Counted from the stretch's first letter, positions 25,781 through 34,856 are shown. The stretch: DNA of 64,000 nucleotides from Lachnospiraceae bacterium KM106-2 (GCA_009731425.1 AP018794.1:434001-498000), one strand, 5' to 3'. Program-made: numbers and translations. Notes: generated by a model from the letters alone, not told the origin.

Positions 25781-25809
25781 GATATCAGAATCATATAATA
25801 ACGATATCA
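25781..25809 (-). promoter_or_regulatory. GATATC operator-like sites upstream of the RHH gene
   Basis: GATATCA at 25781 and CGATATCACC at about 25802 share the core of the 23431 palindrome (GTGATATCAC). They lie within 50 bases upstream of the RHH start, consistent with autoregulation. Confidence 0.5.
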
Positions 25810-25825
25810 CCTATCTTTAAAAAAA

Positions 25826-26014
25826 TCAAGCATTATAGCTACTCAAATTTAATTTCTTCTTCAATCTTAACAACTCATCTCTGTATACTGGTATATGTTT
25901 TTCTGACAGATATAAAGGTTCATTATTCATTACCATGGTATTATCATATAAATTAATCATTTCATTAATATAATCCTGAATAATAAAAAATTCCCTAACT
26001 GTTAATTCATTCAT
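25826..26014 (-). CDS. Small helical protein before the RHH gene
   Basis: A 62-residue, predicted helical protein (REFFIIQDYINEMINLYDN then YRDELLRLKKKLNL). AAAGGAG precedes its ATG, and a promoter (TTGACC 26093-26088 / TATAAT 26070-26065, 17-bp spacer) faces it. It is probably co-transcribed with the RHH gene. No function is recognised. Confidence 0.55.
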   Translation of the reverse strand: MNELTVREFFIIQDYINEMINLYDNTMVMNNEPLYLSEKHIPVYRDELLRLKKKLNLSSYNA

Positions 26015-26064
26015 AATCTCAATCTTCTCCTTTGTAAGTTAAAACTATTTACACTCATTACCAA

Positions 26065-26160
26065 ATTATATACCAAACATATGTTCTGGTCAAGTTCATT
26101 AAATATTGACACTGGTATTGTAATTCCTGCGCAAAAGTGATATCATTGTTATATCACTTT
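26065..26160. promoter_or_regulatory. Divergent promoters with operator before the holin gene
   Basis: The minus promoter is TTGACC/TATAAT at 26093-26065. The plus promoter is TTGTAA 26118 / TATCAT 26141 with a 17-bp spacer. AAAGTGATAT (26134) and ATATCACTTT (26151) form an inverted pair that overlaps the plus -10 box. The half-site is the same as in the 23431 palindrome. Confidence 0.65.
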
Positions 26161-26193
26161 GTTGTGAAAATTGTAAGAGAAGGAGGATGATTT

Positions 26194-26547
26194 ATGCATA
26201 TACTATTCGGTGAATTTGATATTCACTTTCAGGCGCTGCTCATATTAATGGTATGTGACTACATATCAGGCGTTCTAATTGCTATTTATAAAAAAGAATT
26301 CCGTTCATCAATAGGTTATAAAGGAATTGTTAAGAAAGTTGGAATGTTGCTTTGCATTACTGTAGCTAGACAAATAGATAACTTAGCTCTTTACAACGGA
26401 GAACTTGAAACTCGTTCTGTTGTTCTATTGTTTTTCAGTATTAATGAAACACTTAGTATTAATGAAAATCTCAATAAAATCGGGATCTCGATTCCTAAAA
26501 AGATAACAAAAACTATTAAAAGTGCAAAACAGAAGCTTGAAAAATAA
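26194..26547 (+). CDS. TcdE-like phage holin
   Basis: A 117-residue protein with three hydrophobic segments (FQALLILMVCDYISGVLIAIY, an internal one around GMLLCITVARQI, and VVLLFFSINETLSINENL) and a basic C-terminus, matching the toxin-secretion/phage lysis holin family 4. SSIGYKGIVKKVG is a family hallmark. AGGAGGATG precedes it. There is no phage lysis or tail gene nearby. In Clostridioides difficile the relative TcdE releases toxins without an endolysin-type pathway, so export of the P5-like protein is plausible. Confidence 0.85.
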   Translation: MHILFGEFDIHFQALLILMVCDYISGVLIAIYKKEFRSSIGYKGIVKKVGMLLCITVARQIDNLALYNGELETRSVVLLFFSINETLSINENLNKIGISIPKKITKTIKSAKQKLEK

Positions 26548-26576
26548 CCCGATAAGAATTTGTATATATGCACTAT

Positions 26577-27171
26577 AGTCAAGTAAGTGGACACGATTTT
26601 TTACACAAATATCTGAGAGTAGTTGTTTAGACTTGCTCCCAGTACAGTTTCGTTGCTTCATTAGGAGTTAACATATTAAGTGTTCTATGGGGCCTCTTGG
26701 AGTTATAGTATCCTTCAATACATTCAAAGACAGAGAGTTGAAGTTCTTCTAATGAGTGATAGGTTCTACGATTGTTCTCTTACTTTTTGAGATATTTAAG
26801 GAAACATTCACAGCAGGCACTATTAAATGGATATTCTTTTTTAGAAAAGGATTGCACAAGATTAAGAGAATCTAATAGCTGCCGAAATGCAAAAGCAGTA
26901 TACTGAGATCCCCTATCAGAAAGGAACATCAATCCGAAAGGAATGTTCCTTTTTTTTAGTATCAGGTTTTCTTCCTCCAGCTGAGCATTTCGCTTCTGAA
27001 GCTCTTTTACCTGCTTTGCAGTAAGAACTTCACCGTCATCAATTTGAAAGATTGAATACTGCTTGATTCAATGAATAAGAGCGGTAGGGGAGAAAACGTA
27101 CTCCTTACAAAGTTGAATTTGAGTTTTAACATTTTGATAGAGTGATACGAGAGTTTTTTTAAACCCTCTTT
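26577..27171 (-). pseudogene. IS3-family transposase remnant
   Basis: The minus strand encodes the OrfA coiled coil (VLTAKQVKELQKRNAQLEEE), joined directly to the OrfB region FLSDRGSQYTAFAFRQLL and the C-terminal RTYHSLEELQLSVFECIEGYYNSKRPH. The middle of OrfB is deleted, and in-frame stops occur (TGA after ALIH, TAA after KYLKK). TGTCCACTTACTTGACT at the 26577 side may be the right terminal repeat. Confidence 0.8.
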
Positions 27172-27238
27172 TTGTATCGTTACGTATTGTTCAATAGTAA
27201 ATAGACGATTTGTATTTTTATGTTATTGAGTATGGAGA

Positions 27239-27820
27239 TTAGAGGTAGTATTCCGGCTCCACAAACGAGGAGATCGCATCATTAAGTAAGGTCCCTGTGA
27301 TATCGATCAATTCTTCTAAGGGAAGGTCTTTTCCGGCTGCTACCCAATCACGATAGAATTCTAAGGAATTGGTTGTGAGAAATTTATTTATGATACGCTG
27401 TACTCGTTCAGAGCAGTGTGCATATGGATTATAGTGATCGCGATTATGTTGCAGCGTGGTCGTAAAGAGCTTGTTACAAAAGTCGCGATAACTAGGGTCA
27501 CACATTAAACGTTCTTGATACATCGTATTCTTTGCACAAAATTCGAAAAAGACACGATTGACTTCCAGAAAGGAAAAAGGAGGCTCTAATTGATCCCACA
27601 TCGCATAATAATTTTCGGCAAGCTCGGAGAGCATATCTTCAAACAGAGCCTCAATTGACGTGTAGTGAAGATAGAACGTCTTTCGATGAATCTGAGCACG
27701 TCTTGTCAGTTCCGCAACGGTGATCTCATTCGCTTCCATTTCACAGATCATATCTTGAAAAGCTGTTTTGATCGCGTTACGGGTTCGTTGAATTCTTAAA
27801 TCTGTATTTCTATGTTGCAT
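27239..27820 (-). CDS. TetR-family regulator
   Basis: The N-terminal helix-turn-helix (RNAIKTAFQDMICEMEANEITVAELTRRAQIHRKTFYLHY) is typical of AcrR/TetR proteins; the C-terminal two thirds are helical ligand-binding sequence. It is divergent from the carboxymuconolactone decarboxylase operon, with a palindromic site in the gap, so it probably represses that operon and itself. Confidence 0.9.
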   Translation of the reverse strand: MQHRNTDLRIQRTRNAIKTAFQDMICEMEANEITVAELTRRAQIHRKTFYLHYTSIEALFEDMLSELAENYYAMWDQLEPPFSFLEVNRVFFEFCAKNTMYQERLMCDPSYRDFCNKLFTTTLQHNRDHYNPYAHCSERVQRIINKFLTTNSLEFYRDWVAAGKDLPLEELIDITGTLLNDAISSFVEPEYYL

Positions 27821-27861
27821 CGTTACCTTGCCTTTCTTAAAATGTCCATTTTTATAACATG

Positions 27862-27925
27862 TGTGGTATATTCCACAGATGGAGGAACATTGGAAATTGA
27901 TTCAATATTTTATAACTATTATAAT
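27862..27925 (+). promoter_or_regulatory. Promoter and TGTGG/CCACA operator of the CMD operon
   Basis: TGTGGTATATTCCACA (27862-27877) is a near-perfect palindrome. TTGATT (27897) and TATAAT (27920) with a 17-bp spacer follow. The site is a likely TetR operator. Confidence 0.6.
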
Positions 27926-27977
27926 AAGGTCATAAAAGAAAAGCAACAGATGGATATTTTAAGGAGGTTAGCGTATC

Positions 27978-28691
27978 ATGACAAATTTCACAGAAGAACA
28001 AAGAAAAAATGATCCAGAGTTTACCGAACTATTTGATCAGTTTGCATTCGATGAAGTAGCGAATGCAAATGATATTGATGAAAAGACAAGATATACGGTT
28101 ATTTTAGCAACGTTATTAGGCTGTCAGGGAGTAGATGAATTTAAGAGAATCTTACCCCTTGCCTTGGATGGCGGCGTGACACCAATAGAAGCAAAAGAGA
28201 TTATTTATCAGGCAACGGCTTATTTGGGAATTGGAAGAACGTATCCTTTCCTCGATGCAGCAAATGAAGTGATGGCGGCGCAAGGTATTCCATTACCACT
28301 TAAGGCACAAGGAACAACAACGAAAGAGAATCGACGTGAGAAGGGAACCAATGCGCAGATTGATCTATTCGGTCCACAAATGGCTGATTTCTGGAAAGCA
28401 TCTGATATGAATCGTTTTCTTGCAGGAAATTGTTTCGGCGATTATTACACAAGAGGCGGCCTTAATTATAGTCAGAGAGAGCTTGTTACGTTCTGTTATA
28501 TTGCAGCCCAAGGAGGATGTGAGCCACAGTTGATGGCACATACTATGGCGAACTTTATGCAGGGAAATGATAAGAACTTTTTAATCAAGGTTGTGTCCCA
28601 GATGGTACCATATATCGGTTATCCAAGATCTCTAAATGCCATCGGAGTAGTAAATCAGATGGAAGAGAAACGATTACAACAAAATAAATAA
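27978..28691 (+). CDS. Carboxymuconolactone decarboxylase family protein
   Basis: A 237-residue protein with two CMD-like halves: KTRYTVILATLLGCQGVDEFKRILPLAL with GVTPIEAKEIIYQATAYLG, and later SQRELVTFCYIAAQGGCEPQLMAHTMANF. The CxxC pair of peroxidase-type AhpD proteins is absent, pointing to a decarboxylase- or isomerase-like role. AAGGAGG precedes the ATG. It is the first gene of a three-gene operon with a cupin and a cyclophilin-like protein. Confidence 0.9.
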   Translation: MTNFTEEQRKNDPEFTELFDQFAFDEVANANDIDEKTRYTVILATLLGCQGVDEFKRILPLALDGGVTPIEAKEIIYQATAYLGIGRTYPFLDAANEVMAAQGIPLPLKAQGTTTKENRREKGTNAQIDLFGPQMADFWKASDMNRFLAGNCFGDYYTRGGLNYSQRELVTFCYIAAQGGCEPQLMAHTMANFMQGNDKNFLIKVVSQMVPYIGYPRSLNAIGVVNQMEEKRLQQNK

Positions 28692-28710
28692 TAAGAAAGA
28701 GGTATTGATC

Positions 28711-29148
28711 ATGAAATATAGTAAGAAAGAAGAATTTGATAAGGCAAATATGTTTAAAACAGGTGTTCCAAATGATGCGTTCGCAAAATATTTTGTTGGA
28801 GATTCCTTTTTGAATCCATTAACAAAACCAGGAGAAGCACCATTATTTCTTGCAAATGTAACGTTTGAACCAGGATGTCGTAACAACTGGCATATTCATC
28901 ATGCAAAGAGTGGCGGCGGACAAATGCTAGTTTGTACGGCAGGGGAAGGCTGGTATCAGGAAGAAGGAAAAGAGCCAGTAAGTTTAGCAGAGGGTTCTTT
29001 TGTCTATATCCCAGCAGAGGTAAAACATTGGCATGGTGCAAAAGCAGATAGCTGGTTCTCTCACATTTCAGTGGAGGTACCAGGGGAAGATTGCAGCAAT
29101 GAGTGGTTAGAGTCTGTATCAGACGAAGAATACGCGAAATTAAAGTAG
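28711..29148 (+). CDS. Cupin-domain protein
   Basis: The cupin metal motifs are visible: WHIHHAKSGGGQMLVCTAGEGWYQEEG and IPAEVKHWHGA, giving the usual three His and Glu/Gln ligands. ATG 28711 follows GAAAGAGG. It lies 19 bases after the CMD gene. Cupins next to CMD proteins are often quinone or small-molecule handling enzymes; the substrate is unknown. Confidence 0.88.
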   Translation: MKYSKKEEFDKANMFKTGVPNDAFAKYFVGDSFLNPLTKPGEAPLFLANVTFEPGCRNNWHIHHAKSGGGQMLVCTAGEGWYQEEGKEPVSLAEGSFVYIPAEVKHWHGAKADSWFSHISVEVPGEDCSNEWLESVSDEEYAKLK

Positions 29149-29169
29149 CAGAAACGGAGGATTGCAACA

Positions 29170-29532
29170 ATGCCAGCACCAATTGTGATTAAGGCAGGAG
29201 ATATGGTGATTCCAGCTACTTTAAATGACACCGTAGCGGCACAAGAATTTAAGAAACGACTTCCATTTACAGTAACAGGGTGTAAATCAGAGGTGGATTT
29301 TTGCTGTTGTACCGCTTGTGGAGTATTTGATCCAACCGAGACGCAGATTGGATGGAAGAATGGAGATATTAGTCTTGCAGGAGGCTGGTTTGCAATTCTA
29401 TTTGCGGGAGAAGAAAAATCCTCCTCTTATCGAGGAATGATGATCATCGCACATATTGAGGAGAAGTATTTAGAGTTGATAAAAGGGTTACCATATTCTT
29501 CTAAATTCATAGTGGATTTGGAAGAATCTTAA
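29170..29532 (+). CDS. Cyclophilin-like fold protein
   Basis: A 120-residue protein with the small cyclophilin-like layout: ATLNDTVAAQEFKKRLPFTVTGCKS, GDISLAGGWFAILFAGEEKS and YLELIKGLPYSSKFIVDLE. The Cys-rich loop (DFCCCTACGVFD) is notable and might bind metal. AACGGAGG precedes it. Such proteins often follow CMD/cupin genes. Confidence 0.7.
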   Translation: MPAPIVIKAGDMVIPATLNDTVAAQEFKKRLPFTVTGCKSEVDFCCCTACGVFDPTETQIGWKNGDISLAGGWFAILFAGEEKSSSYRGMMIIAHIEEKYLELIKGLPYSSKFIVDLEES

Positions 29533-29550
29533 TGGAGAAATATCCCGGTT

Positions 29551-29713
29551 TTTCAATTAGAGTGTCTAGTGCTCGCACTAGGCCAGAAGACGAAAAGCAT
29601 CGTTTCCGTCTTCTGATACCAACCTTTCCCCAAGAAGAAAATTGGGTAAGTGAAAGCAAGGTCTACAGTGTGAAAGAAGTTACTCCCAGGAATTTGGGAG
29701 TAACTTCTTTTTG
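29551..29713 (+). ncRNA. Candidate structured RNA, copy B, with terminator
   Basis: TTTCAATTAG, stem CTAGTGC/GCACTAG (29566-29581), stem CAGAAGACG/CGTCTTCTG (29584-29615) with AAA/TTT and loop AGCATCG, AACCTTTCC, GGGTAAGTGAAAG and GTCTACAGT match copy A at 18415. A terminator follows: AAGAAGTTACTCCC with GGGAGTAACTTCTT and a T run (to 29712). It begins about 20 bases after the cyclophilin-like stop codon and may be processed from that transcript or have its own promoter. Confidence 0.65.
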
Positions 29714-29732
29714 TTTTAGAATGATAAGAATC

Positions 29733-30509
29733 TTAACCTAGTTGTCGAAACTCTCCAGGGGTAATCCCGGTCTTAGATAAAAATTGTCGATAAAAATGTA
29801 CTTCGCTTGCATATCCACAGGAAGAAGCGATCTCTTCGACGGATAAATTGGTCGTATGTAATAGGTCTTTTGCATAATCAAGCCGAAAGTTAATTAAGTC
29901 AGCTCGAAAGGAGATATGAAAGAACTCCTTATATAGATGTTGAAAATAGGAGCCACTGATCCCAATTTGAGCTGCCACCTCTTGGATCGAGTAGGATTTA
30001 TAGGGTGCGCCTTGAATCGTAAGGCGTAGCTGCTGCATGGAAAAGCGGTATGGATGATAAGCTTCTTTTGTTTCACTCCGATAATCCGCAATAATATGCT
30101 GAATTAAAATACGAAATAAGGTATCTACATGAGCGCTTCGGAATTCTTTCGAGGCGTAATTTTGTTCCCACAGGATCTGATTGATGTAGGTACTAAGAAG
30201 CCTTGGATTAGAAATCGGAATGGACTGATGAAAGAGGCCTTGGTCCAGTTCTTCTAAGTCCTTTGCTTCACAATTAAAGTGAAGCCAGTCATCTACATAG
30301 CGACCGTTTGGATTAAAGTAGGAGTATGCCATATTCGGCTTGATCAGCATTACACTATTCGGTTTACACTCGATCGTATTGCCCGCAATGGTTGCACGGG
30401 AATCGGATTTGATCAATAAGAGCAGATAGTCGTTGAGACCGTTTGGACGATTCATAACAAAGGAAGTAGAATGCTTCGAGAAGATACCACCCTGTGTAAT
30501 CGTAAACAT
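29733..30509 (-). CDS. AraC-family regulator
   Basis: An N-terminal cupin-like sensory region (about 1-150) is followed by two helix-turn-helix motifs at the C-terminus (YSIQEVAAQIGISGSYFQHLYKEFF and SVEEIASSCGYASEVHFYRQFLSKTGITPGEFRQ). It is divergent from the GH88/AEC/DUF2264 operon and is likely its sugar-responsive activator. Confidence 0.92.
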   Translation of the reverse strand: MFTITQGGIFSKHSTSFVMNRPNGLNDYLLLLIKSDSRATIAGNTIECKPNSVMLIKPNMAYSYFNPNGRYVDDWLHFNCEAKDLEELDQGLFHQSIPISNPRLLSTYINQILWEQNYASKEFRSAHVDTLFRILIQHIIADYRSETKEAYHPYRFSMQQLRLTIQGAPYKSYSIQEVAAQIGISGSYFQHLYKEFFHISFRADLINFRLDYAKDLLHTTNLSVEEIASSCGYASEVHFYRQFLSKTGITPGEFRQLG

Positions 30510-30663
30510 AGAAACACCTCTTTTTGTAATTTATCTTTATTATAACAGAAAATGTTAGGAAATGACAAAATAGGATATTAGATTTAATGAGAATTTTAAC
30601 TATAATAATACAGATAAATAGAAAATCCTATGAAATCCAATAGCAGGAAAGGTTTGTGATAGA

Positions 30664-31788
30664 GTGAACGAGAAGGACAAAAGCTGGGCGTTATCAATCG
30701 CAGAGCAAATAGATAAGAAAGTAAAAGTAACGTCAGAAAGGAATCAACATAAAATTCCTTATACATCAGAGAAAGGGCATTTTAATGACTGTTCCGATCA
30801 GATTAGCTGGTGGACCAATGGATTCTATGCGGGGCAGCTTTGGCAGTTATATCATGCATATGGAGAGGAGTCTTTTAAGAGAGAAGCAGAAGAGATTGAG
30901 AAGAAATTAGATCAAAATCTCATGGATTATCGTGGCATGGATCATGACAGTGGATTTAAATGGATGTTAACCGCGGTAGCTGATTATAAAATAACAGGAG
31001 ACGAGAGATCGAAAAATCGTGGTATGTTAGCAGCAAATAATCTGGCAGGTCGATTTAATCTATCAGGAGGGTATCTTCGAGCATGGAATGATGCAGAAAC
31101 CGGAGAACAGGCAGGCTGGGCGATCATCGATTGTATGATGAATCTGCCATTATTATATTGGGCTTTCGAGGTAACCCGGGATCCAAGATTTACACAGATC
31201 GCAAAGGCTCATGCAGATACGGTAATACAAAATTTTATCCGTGAGGACGGGTCTGTAGATCATATTGTTACATTTGATCCTGCTACAGGAGAGAAAAAGC
31301 AGGCACTTGGTGGACAGGGACTCGCAGTTGGTTCTTCGTGGACAAGAGGTCAGGCATGGGCATTGTATGGATTTACACTAAGCTACATTCATACGAAGGA
31401 AGAACGTTATTTACAGACAGCAAAAAGAACTGCAGAGTATATTATTAAGATGATCCCTGAAACGGGAATCCTTCCAGTAGATTTTAAGCAAGGAAAAGAA
31501 TGTGAATGGGAGGATTCTTCAGCAGCAGCAATTATCGCTTGCGGTTTATTGGAGTTAGAACGTTATGTGGGAGAAAACGATCAGAAACGATATCATGATC
31601 AGGCAGTGTGCTTATTACATACCTTAACAGATAAGCGCTGTAACTGGGATAACGGAATCGATCCGATCGTGGAAAACTGTAGTGCAGCATATCATGACAA
31701 AGACCATAATATGACGTTGATTTATGCCGATTATTATTTTACAGAGGCAATTCTGAAACTTTGTGGAAAAGAAATCTTTCTGTGGTAG
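30664..31788 (+). CDS. GH88 unsaturated glucuronyl/rhamnogalacturonyl hydrolase
   Basis: A 374-residue alpha/alpha-barrel enzyme. Family motifs are GMDHDSGFKWM (Asp95) and GWAIIDCMMNLPLLYWA (Asp156, the expected catalytic acid), plus SSWTRGQAWALYGF. These enzymes hydrate the C4=C5 bond of oligosaccharides produced by polysaccharide lyases, in the cytoplasm; there is no signal peptide. The start is GTG. The substrate (pectin-derived or glycosaminoglycan-derived) cannot be told. Confidence 0.9.
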   Translation: MNEKDKSWALSIAEQIDKKVKVTSERNQHKIPYTSEKGHFNDCSDQISWWTNGFYAGQLWQLYHAYGEESFKREAEEIEKKLDQNLMDYRGMDHDSGFKWMLTAVADYKITGDERSKNRGMLAANNLAGRFNLSGGYLRAWNDAETGEQAGWAIIDCMMNLPLLYWAFEVTRDPRFTQIAKAHADTVIQNFIREDGSVDHIVTFDPATGEKKQALGGQGLAVGSSWTRGQAWALYGFTLSYIHTKEERYLQTAKRTAEYIIKMIPETGILPVDFKQGKECEWEDSSAAAIIACGLLELERYVGENDQKRYHDQAVCLLHTLTDKRCNWDNGIDPIVENCSAAYHDKDHNMTLIYADYYFTEAILKLCGKEIFLW

Positions 31789-31797
31789 GTGGGACAA

Positions 31798-32736
31798 ATG
31801 AAAAATCAGATTTTATTTAGTCAGATGATCCAGCTCTTTCTTATGATCTTGTTCGGATTTATCTTATTTAAGGTTAAGTTGATGAGTGTGGAGTTGAATC
31901 AGAAGTTAACGAAACTTTTAGTGGACTTTACCCTTCCAATGTTGATCGTTAGTTCCGTACTGACACAACAGGGAGAAAGAGAACTTGATAAGGTAGGAAA
32001 GGTATTTCTGATCTCTATCGTGTTATGTCTTGTGCTTCCCGTTATTAGCTATGTTGTGATCAAGCTGTTACACTTTCCTAAAGGGCAACAGGGAATCTAT
32101 ATGTTTATGTTTCAATACTCGAATATTGGCTTCATGGGCTTTCCCATCTTAGATGCGTTGTATGGGAAACAAGCCGTTTTATATACAGCGGTTTTGAATA
32201 TGATCGTGACATTAAGTGTCTATACGATCGGGGTGGCGATGATGTATGCCAAAGGAGAGGATGGAACGTCCGTGAAAGAGCAGATTCATTTAAACCAGCT
32301 TCTGACACCTGGTGTGATCGGATCTTGTCTCGCGATTGTACTTTATTTTACCGCGATTAAGCTACCAAAAGAGATTACTGGGGCCATTCAGTCGGTTGGT
32401 AATCTGACTTCGCCCCTTGCGATGCTTATGATCGGTGCAACTCTGGCGAATATGAAATTGCATGAGATCTTAGATGATAAAAGGGTTTATGTATTTGCCG
32501 TGATCAAACAGATTGTATTCCCTCTGCTTTGCTGGCCGCTCTTTCGACAATGGATCAGCGACAGCTATATGAGGGGAGTCTTATTCATTCTTCTCTTGAT
32601 GCCGGTTGCAAATACAGCCGTTCTATTTGCAACAAGATATCATGCAGATGAGAAATTAGCAGCTAAAACCATCTTTGTAACGACGGTGCTTTCGATCCTT
32701 TCCATTCCCCTTTGTTTTGCAGTAACAGGAATGTAA
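31798..32736 (+). CDS. AEC-family transporter (auxin efflux carrier type)
   Basis: A 312-residue protein with about ten helices and the family motifs LLVDFTLPMLIVSSVL and QYSNIGFMGFPILDALYG, and C-terminal LMPVANTAVLFA. ATG 31798 is preferred to GTG 31789 because GGTGGG lies between them. AEC carriers move organic acids; here, inside a GH88 operon, export or uptake of a sugar-acid product is an inference. Confidence 0.88.
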   Translation: MKNQILFSQMIQLFLMILFGFILFKVKLMSVELNQKLTKLLVDFTLPMLIVSSVLTQQGERELDKVGKVFLISIVLCLVLPVISYVVIKLLHFPKGQQGIYMFMFQYSNIGFMGFPILDALYGKQAVLYTAVLNMIVTLSVYTIGVAMMYAKGEDGTSVKEQIHLNQLLTPGVIGSCLAIVLYFTAIKLPKEITGAIQSVGNLTSPLAMLMIGATLANMKLHEILDDKRVYVFAVIKQIVFPLLCWPLFRQWISDSYMRGVLFILLLMPVANTAVLFATRYHADEKLAAKTIFVTTVLSILSIPLCFAVTGM

Positions 32737-32768
32737 TAAGGATAAGAATGTAATAAGGAGGAAATAGT

Positions 32769-34856
32769 ATGATTTTTAAACCAAAGACAGTTGATTATGA
32801 ATTAAGTCCTTATACCGGATTGGGTAGAGAGGCTTGGATAGAAGCAGCAGAACATTTATTACAAGGAATCTTTCAAAATATTGCTCACTTTGAGGATCCA
32901 GTGATTATGCCAAGAAAAGAGAATGAGATTACCTATCCTCATTTAAATGCGCCGGCGCTCATACAAGAAGTAGAGAAAAGGGCGGAAATATTTGAAGGTT
33001 TGACACGATCTTTATTTTTAGCGGCCCCTTTATTAAAGATCAAACCGGATCTGGAGCTTTGTGGTTATCACATTGCCGATTATTACAAGGCTCAGATCCT
33101 TCGTTCTTGCAGCAGTTGTGATCCAATTGCGGTAGGAAGTTATGAGAAAATGCAGGAACTCACCAATCATGAGGATCCCTTTCGTGCTTACCAGCAGACC
33201 GTAGAGACTTGCGCATTAGTCATAGGACTGTGGATCAGCCGGGATGCTATCTGGGATACTTACAGCAAGGAGGAGAAGGACCAAATTGCAGGTTTTCTAA
33301 CAACCTATGCGCATGCGAATACAGTACCACAGAACTGGCGCTTATTTAATATGCTTGATCTGGCATTTTTACATAGGGAGGGGTATCCGATCGATGAGGA
33401 GATCATGATGGATCACGCGTCTGAAATTCTAAATTATTATGCAGGTGATGGCTGGTATCGGGATGGTCAAAGTTTTGATTATTATTCTTGCTGGGCATTT
33501 AATGTGTATGGACCACTTTGGAATCAGTGGTATGGGTATGAGAATGCCCCAGACATGGCGAAACGTTTTGAGGAGAATTCCAATGAGTTAATGAAGTCCT
33601 ATGCAGAGTTTTTTGATGCAGACGGTTATACCAATATGTGGGGAAGAAGTAATATTTATCGAAATGCTTCCACGAGTGCATTCATAGGAAATCTATTTTT
33701 AAAACATTCTACGGTGGATTGCGGTCTGGCAAGAAGAATTTGCTCGGGTTCGTTAATGCAGTTTATCACGAGAGAGGACTTTTATGATAAGGGAATCCCG
33801 ACAATGGGCTTCTATGGACAGTTTGCTCCACTCGTACAAGGCTACTCCTGTACCGAGTCACCATTTTGGATGGGAAAAGCATTCTTATGCCTTGCGCTGC
33901 CAAAAGATCATCCATTTTGGCGTGAGAAGGAGAACAATGGTGTGTGGGAACAATTAGAGAAGTGCGAGGTACAAGAGACGACCTTAAATGGCCCGGCACT
34001 TTGTATGACCAATCATGCAGCCAATGGGAGTACGATCCTAAGAAGTGGTAAAGTCTTAAAGAAACGAGGCGATGAAGCCGGTATGTGGAATTATAGCAAG
34101 CTTAGTTATCATACGAAATATCCTTGGGAATCAACGCCGATCGTTACCGATGGTGAAACAGAACGTAGAAATGGCGAAGTTGAATCAGAACAATATGTAC
34201 TAAAAGATCTAACGAGTGGTGAGATACAAAAGTGCAATGCGACATTTTGGCATGGAGAGAAGAATCGTATTTTATATCGCAGACAGTTTTTTGACTTTGA
34301 TCTATCAAGAGAGATGACGTGGATGCAGGCCATGAACTTAGCTGATTATGCAGTTCCATATGGAATCATGAGAGTGGATAAGATACGTTTTTATCGTAAG
34401 CCTGTCAGCGTGACCTTAGGCGCTTATGGCTTTCCGGATAATGGAACTCAGATTATAGAAAGACAGGAGAAAAATGCAAAAGCACTCATCTTAAAGGGAT
34501 GGGATTCACAAGGAAGAAAGAAACAACTTGCAATGACCATTTATGATGGATGGGAGGAACTTAAATTAGTTAAGAGTTGTGGGACGAACCCAGAATCGGA
34601 GCACTCCATTATTTTATATGCAGTTACGACTCGTAGAAAACAATATGGAAGCAAGGAATCTTATGTGTTAGTATCTCAGGTGATCACAAGAGAAGATCAT
34701 GAGGATTTCTTAGATACCGATTTATTTCCAATAGAATCGATTACATACGCTGATCAAATGCAGAGTGGCGGATATGGTAAGATAGCAATTCAGATGAAAG
34801 ACGGTTCAGTTAAAAAAGTCGAATTTGATCGAATAGAAGGAGGACTTTCGATATAA
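32769..34856 (+). CDS. DUF2264 protein
   Basis: A 695-residue cytoplasmic protein whose first 400 residues form the helical DUF2264 region (NWRLFNMLDLAFLHREGYPI, YYAGDGWYRDGQSFDYYSCWAF, MGFYGQFAPLVQGYSCTESPFWMGKAFLCLALP), and whose remainder is beta-rich like the C-terminal part of polysaccharide lyases and heparinases. AGGAGG precedes it. The family is often encoded with sugar-acid catabolic genes and its function is unproven. Confidence 0.85.
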   Translation: MIFKPKTVDYELSPYTGLGREAWIEAAEHLLQGIFQNIAHFEDPVIMPRKENEITYPHLNAPALIQEVEKRAEIFEGLTRSLFLAAPLLKIKPDLELCGYHIADYYKAQILRSCSSCDPIAVGSYEKMQELTNHEDPFRAYQQTVETCALVIGLWISRDAIWDTYSKEEKDQIAGFLTTYAHANTVPQNWRLFNMLDLAFLHREGYPIDEEIMMDHASEILNYYAGDGWYRDGQSFDYYSCWAFNVYGPLWNQWYGYENAPDMAKRFEENSNELMKSYAEFFDADGYTNMWGRSNIYRNASTSAFIGNLFLKHSTVDCGLARRICSGSLMQFITREDFYDKGIPTMGFYGQFAPLVQGYSCTESPFWMGKAFLCLALPKDHPFWREKENNGVWEQLEKCEVQETTLNGPALCMTNHAANGSTILRSGKVLKKRGDEAGMWNYSKLSYHTKYPWESTPIVTDGETERRNGEVESEQYVLKDLTSGEIQKCNATFWHGEKNRILYRRQFFDFDLSREMTWMQAMNLADYAVPYGIMRVDKIRFYRKPVSVTLGAYGFPDNGTQIIERQEKNAKALILKGWDSQGRKKQLAMTIYDGWEELKLVKSCGTNPESEHSIILYAVTTRRKQYGSKESYVLVSQVITREDHEDFLDTDLFPIESITYADQMQSGGYGKIAIQMKDGSVKKVEFDRIEGGLSI

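Noticed and set aside
23513..26547. Intact prophage
   Set aside because: Apart from a holin and a P5-like protein there are no capsid, tail, terminase or packaging genes.
29532..29741. Plus-strand ORF of 69 codons after the cyclophilin-like gene
   Set aside because: It covers the structured RNA and its terminator, and the sequence constraint there is on base pairing rather than codons.
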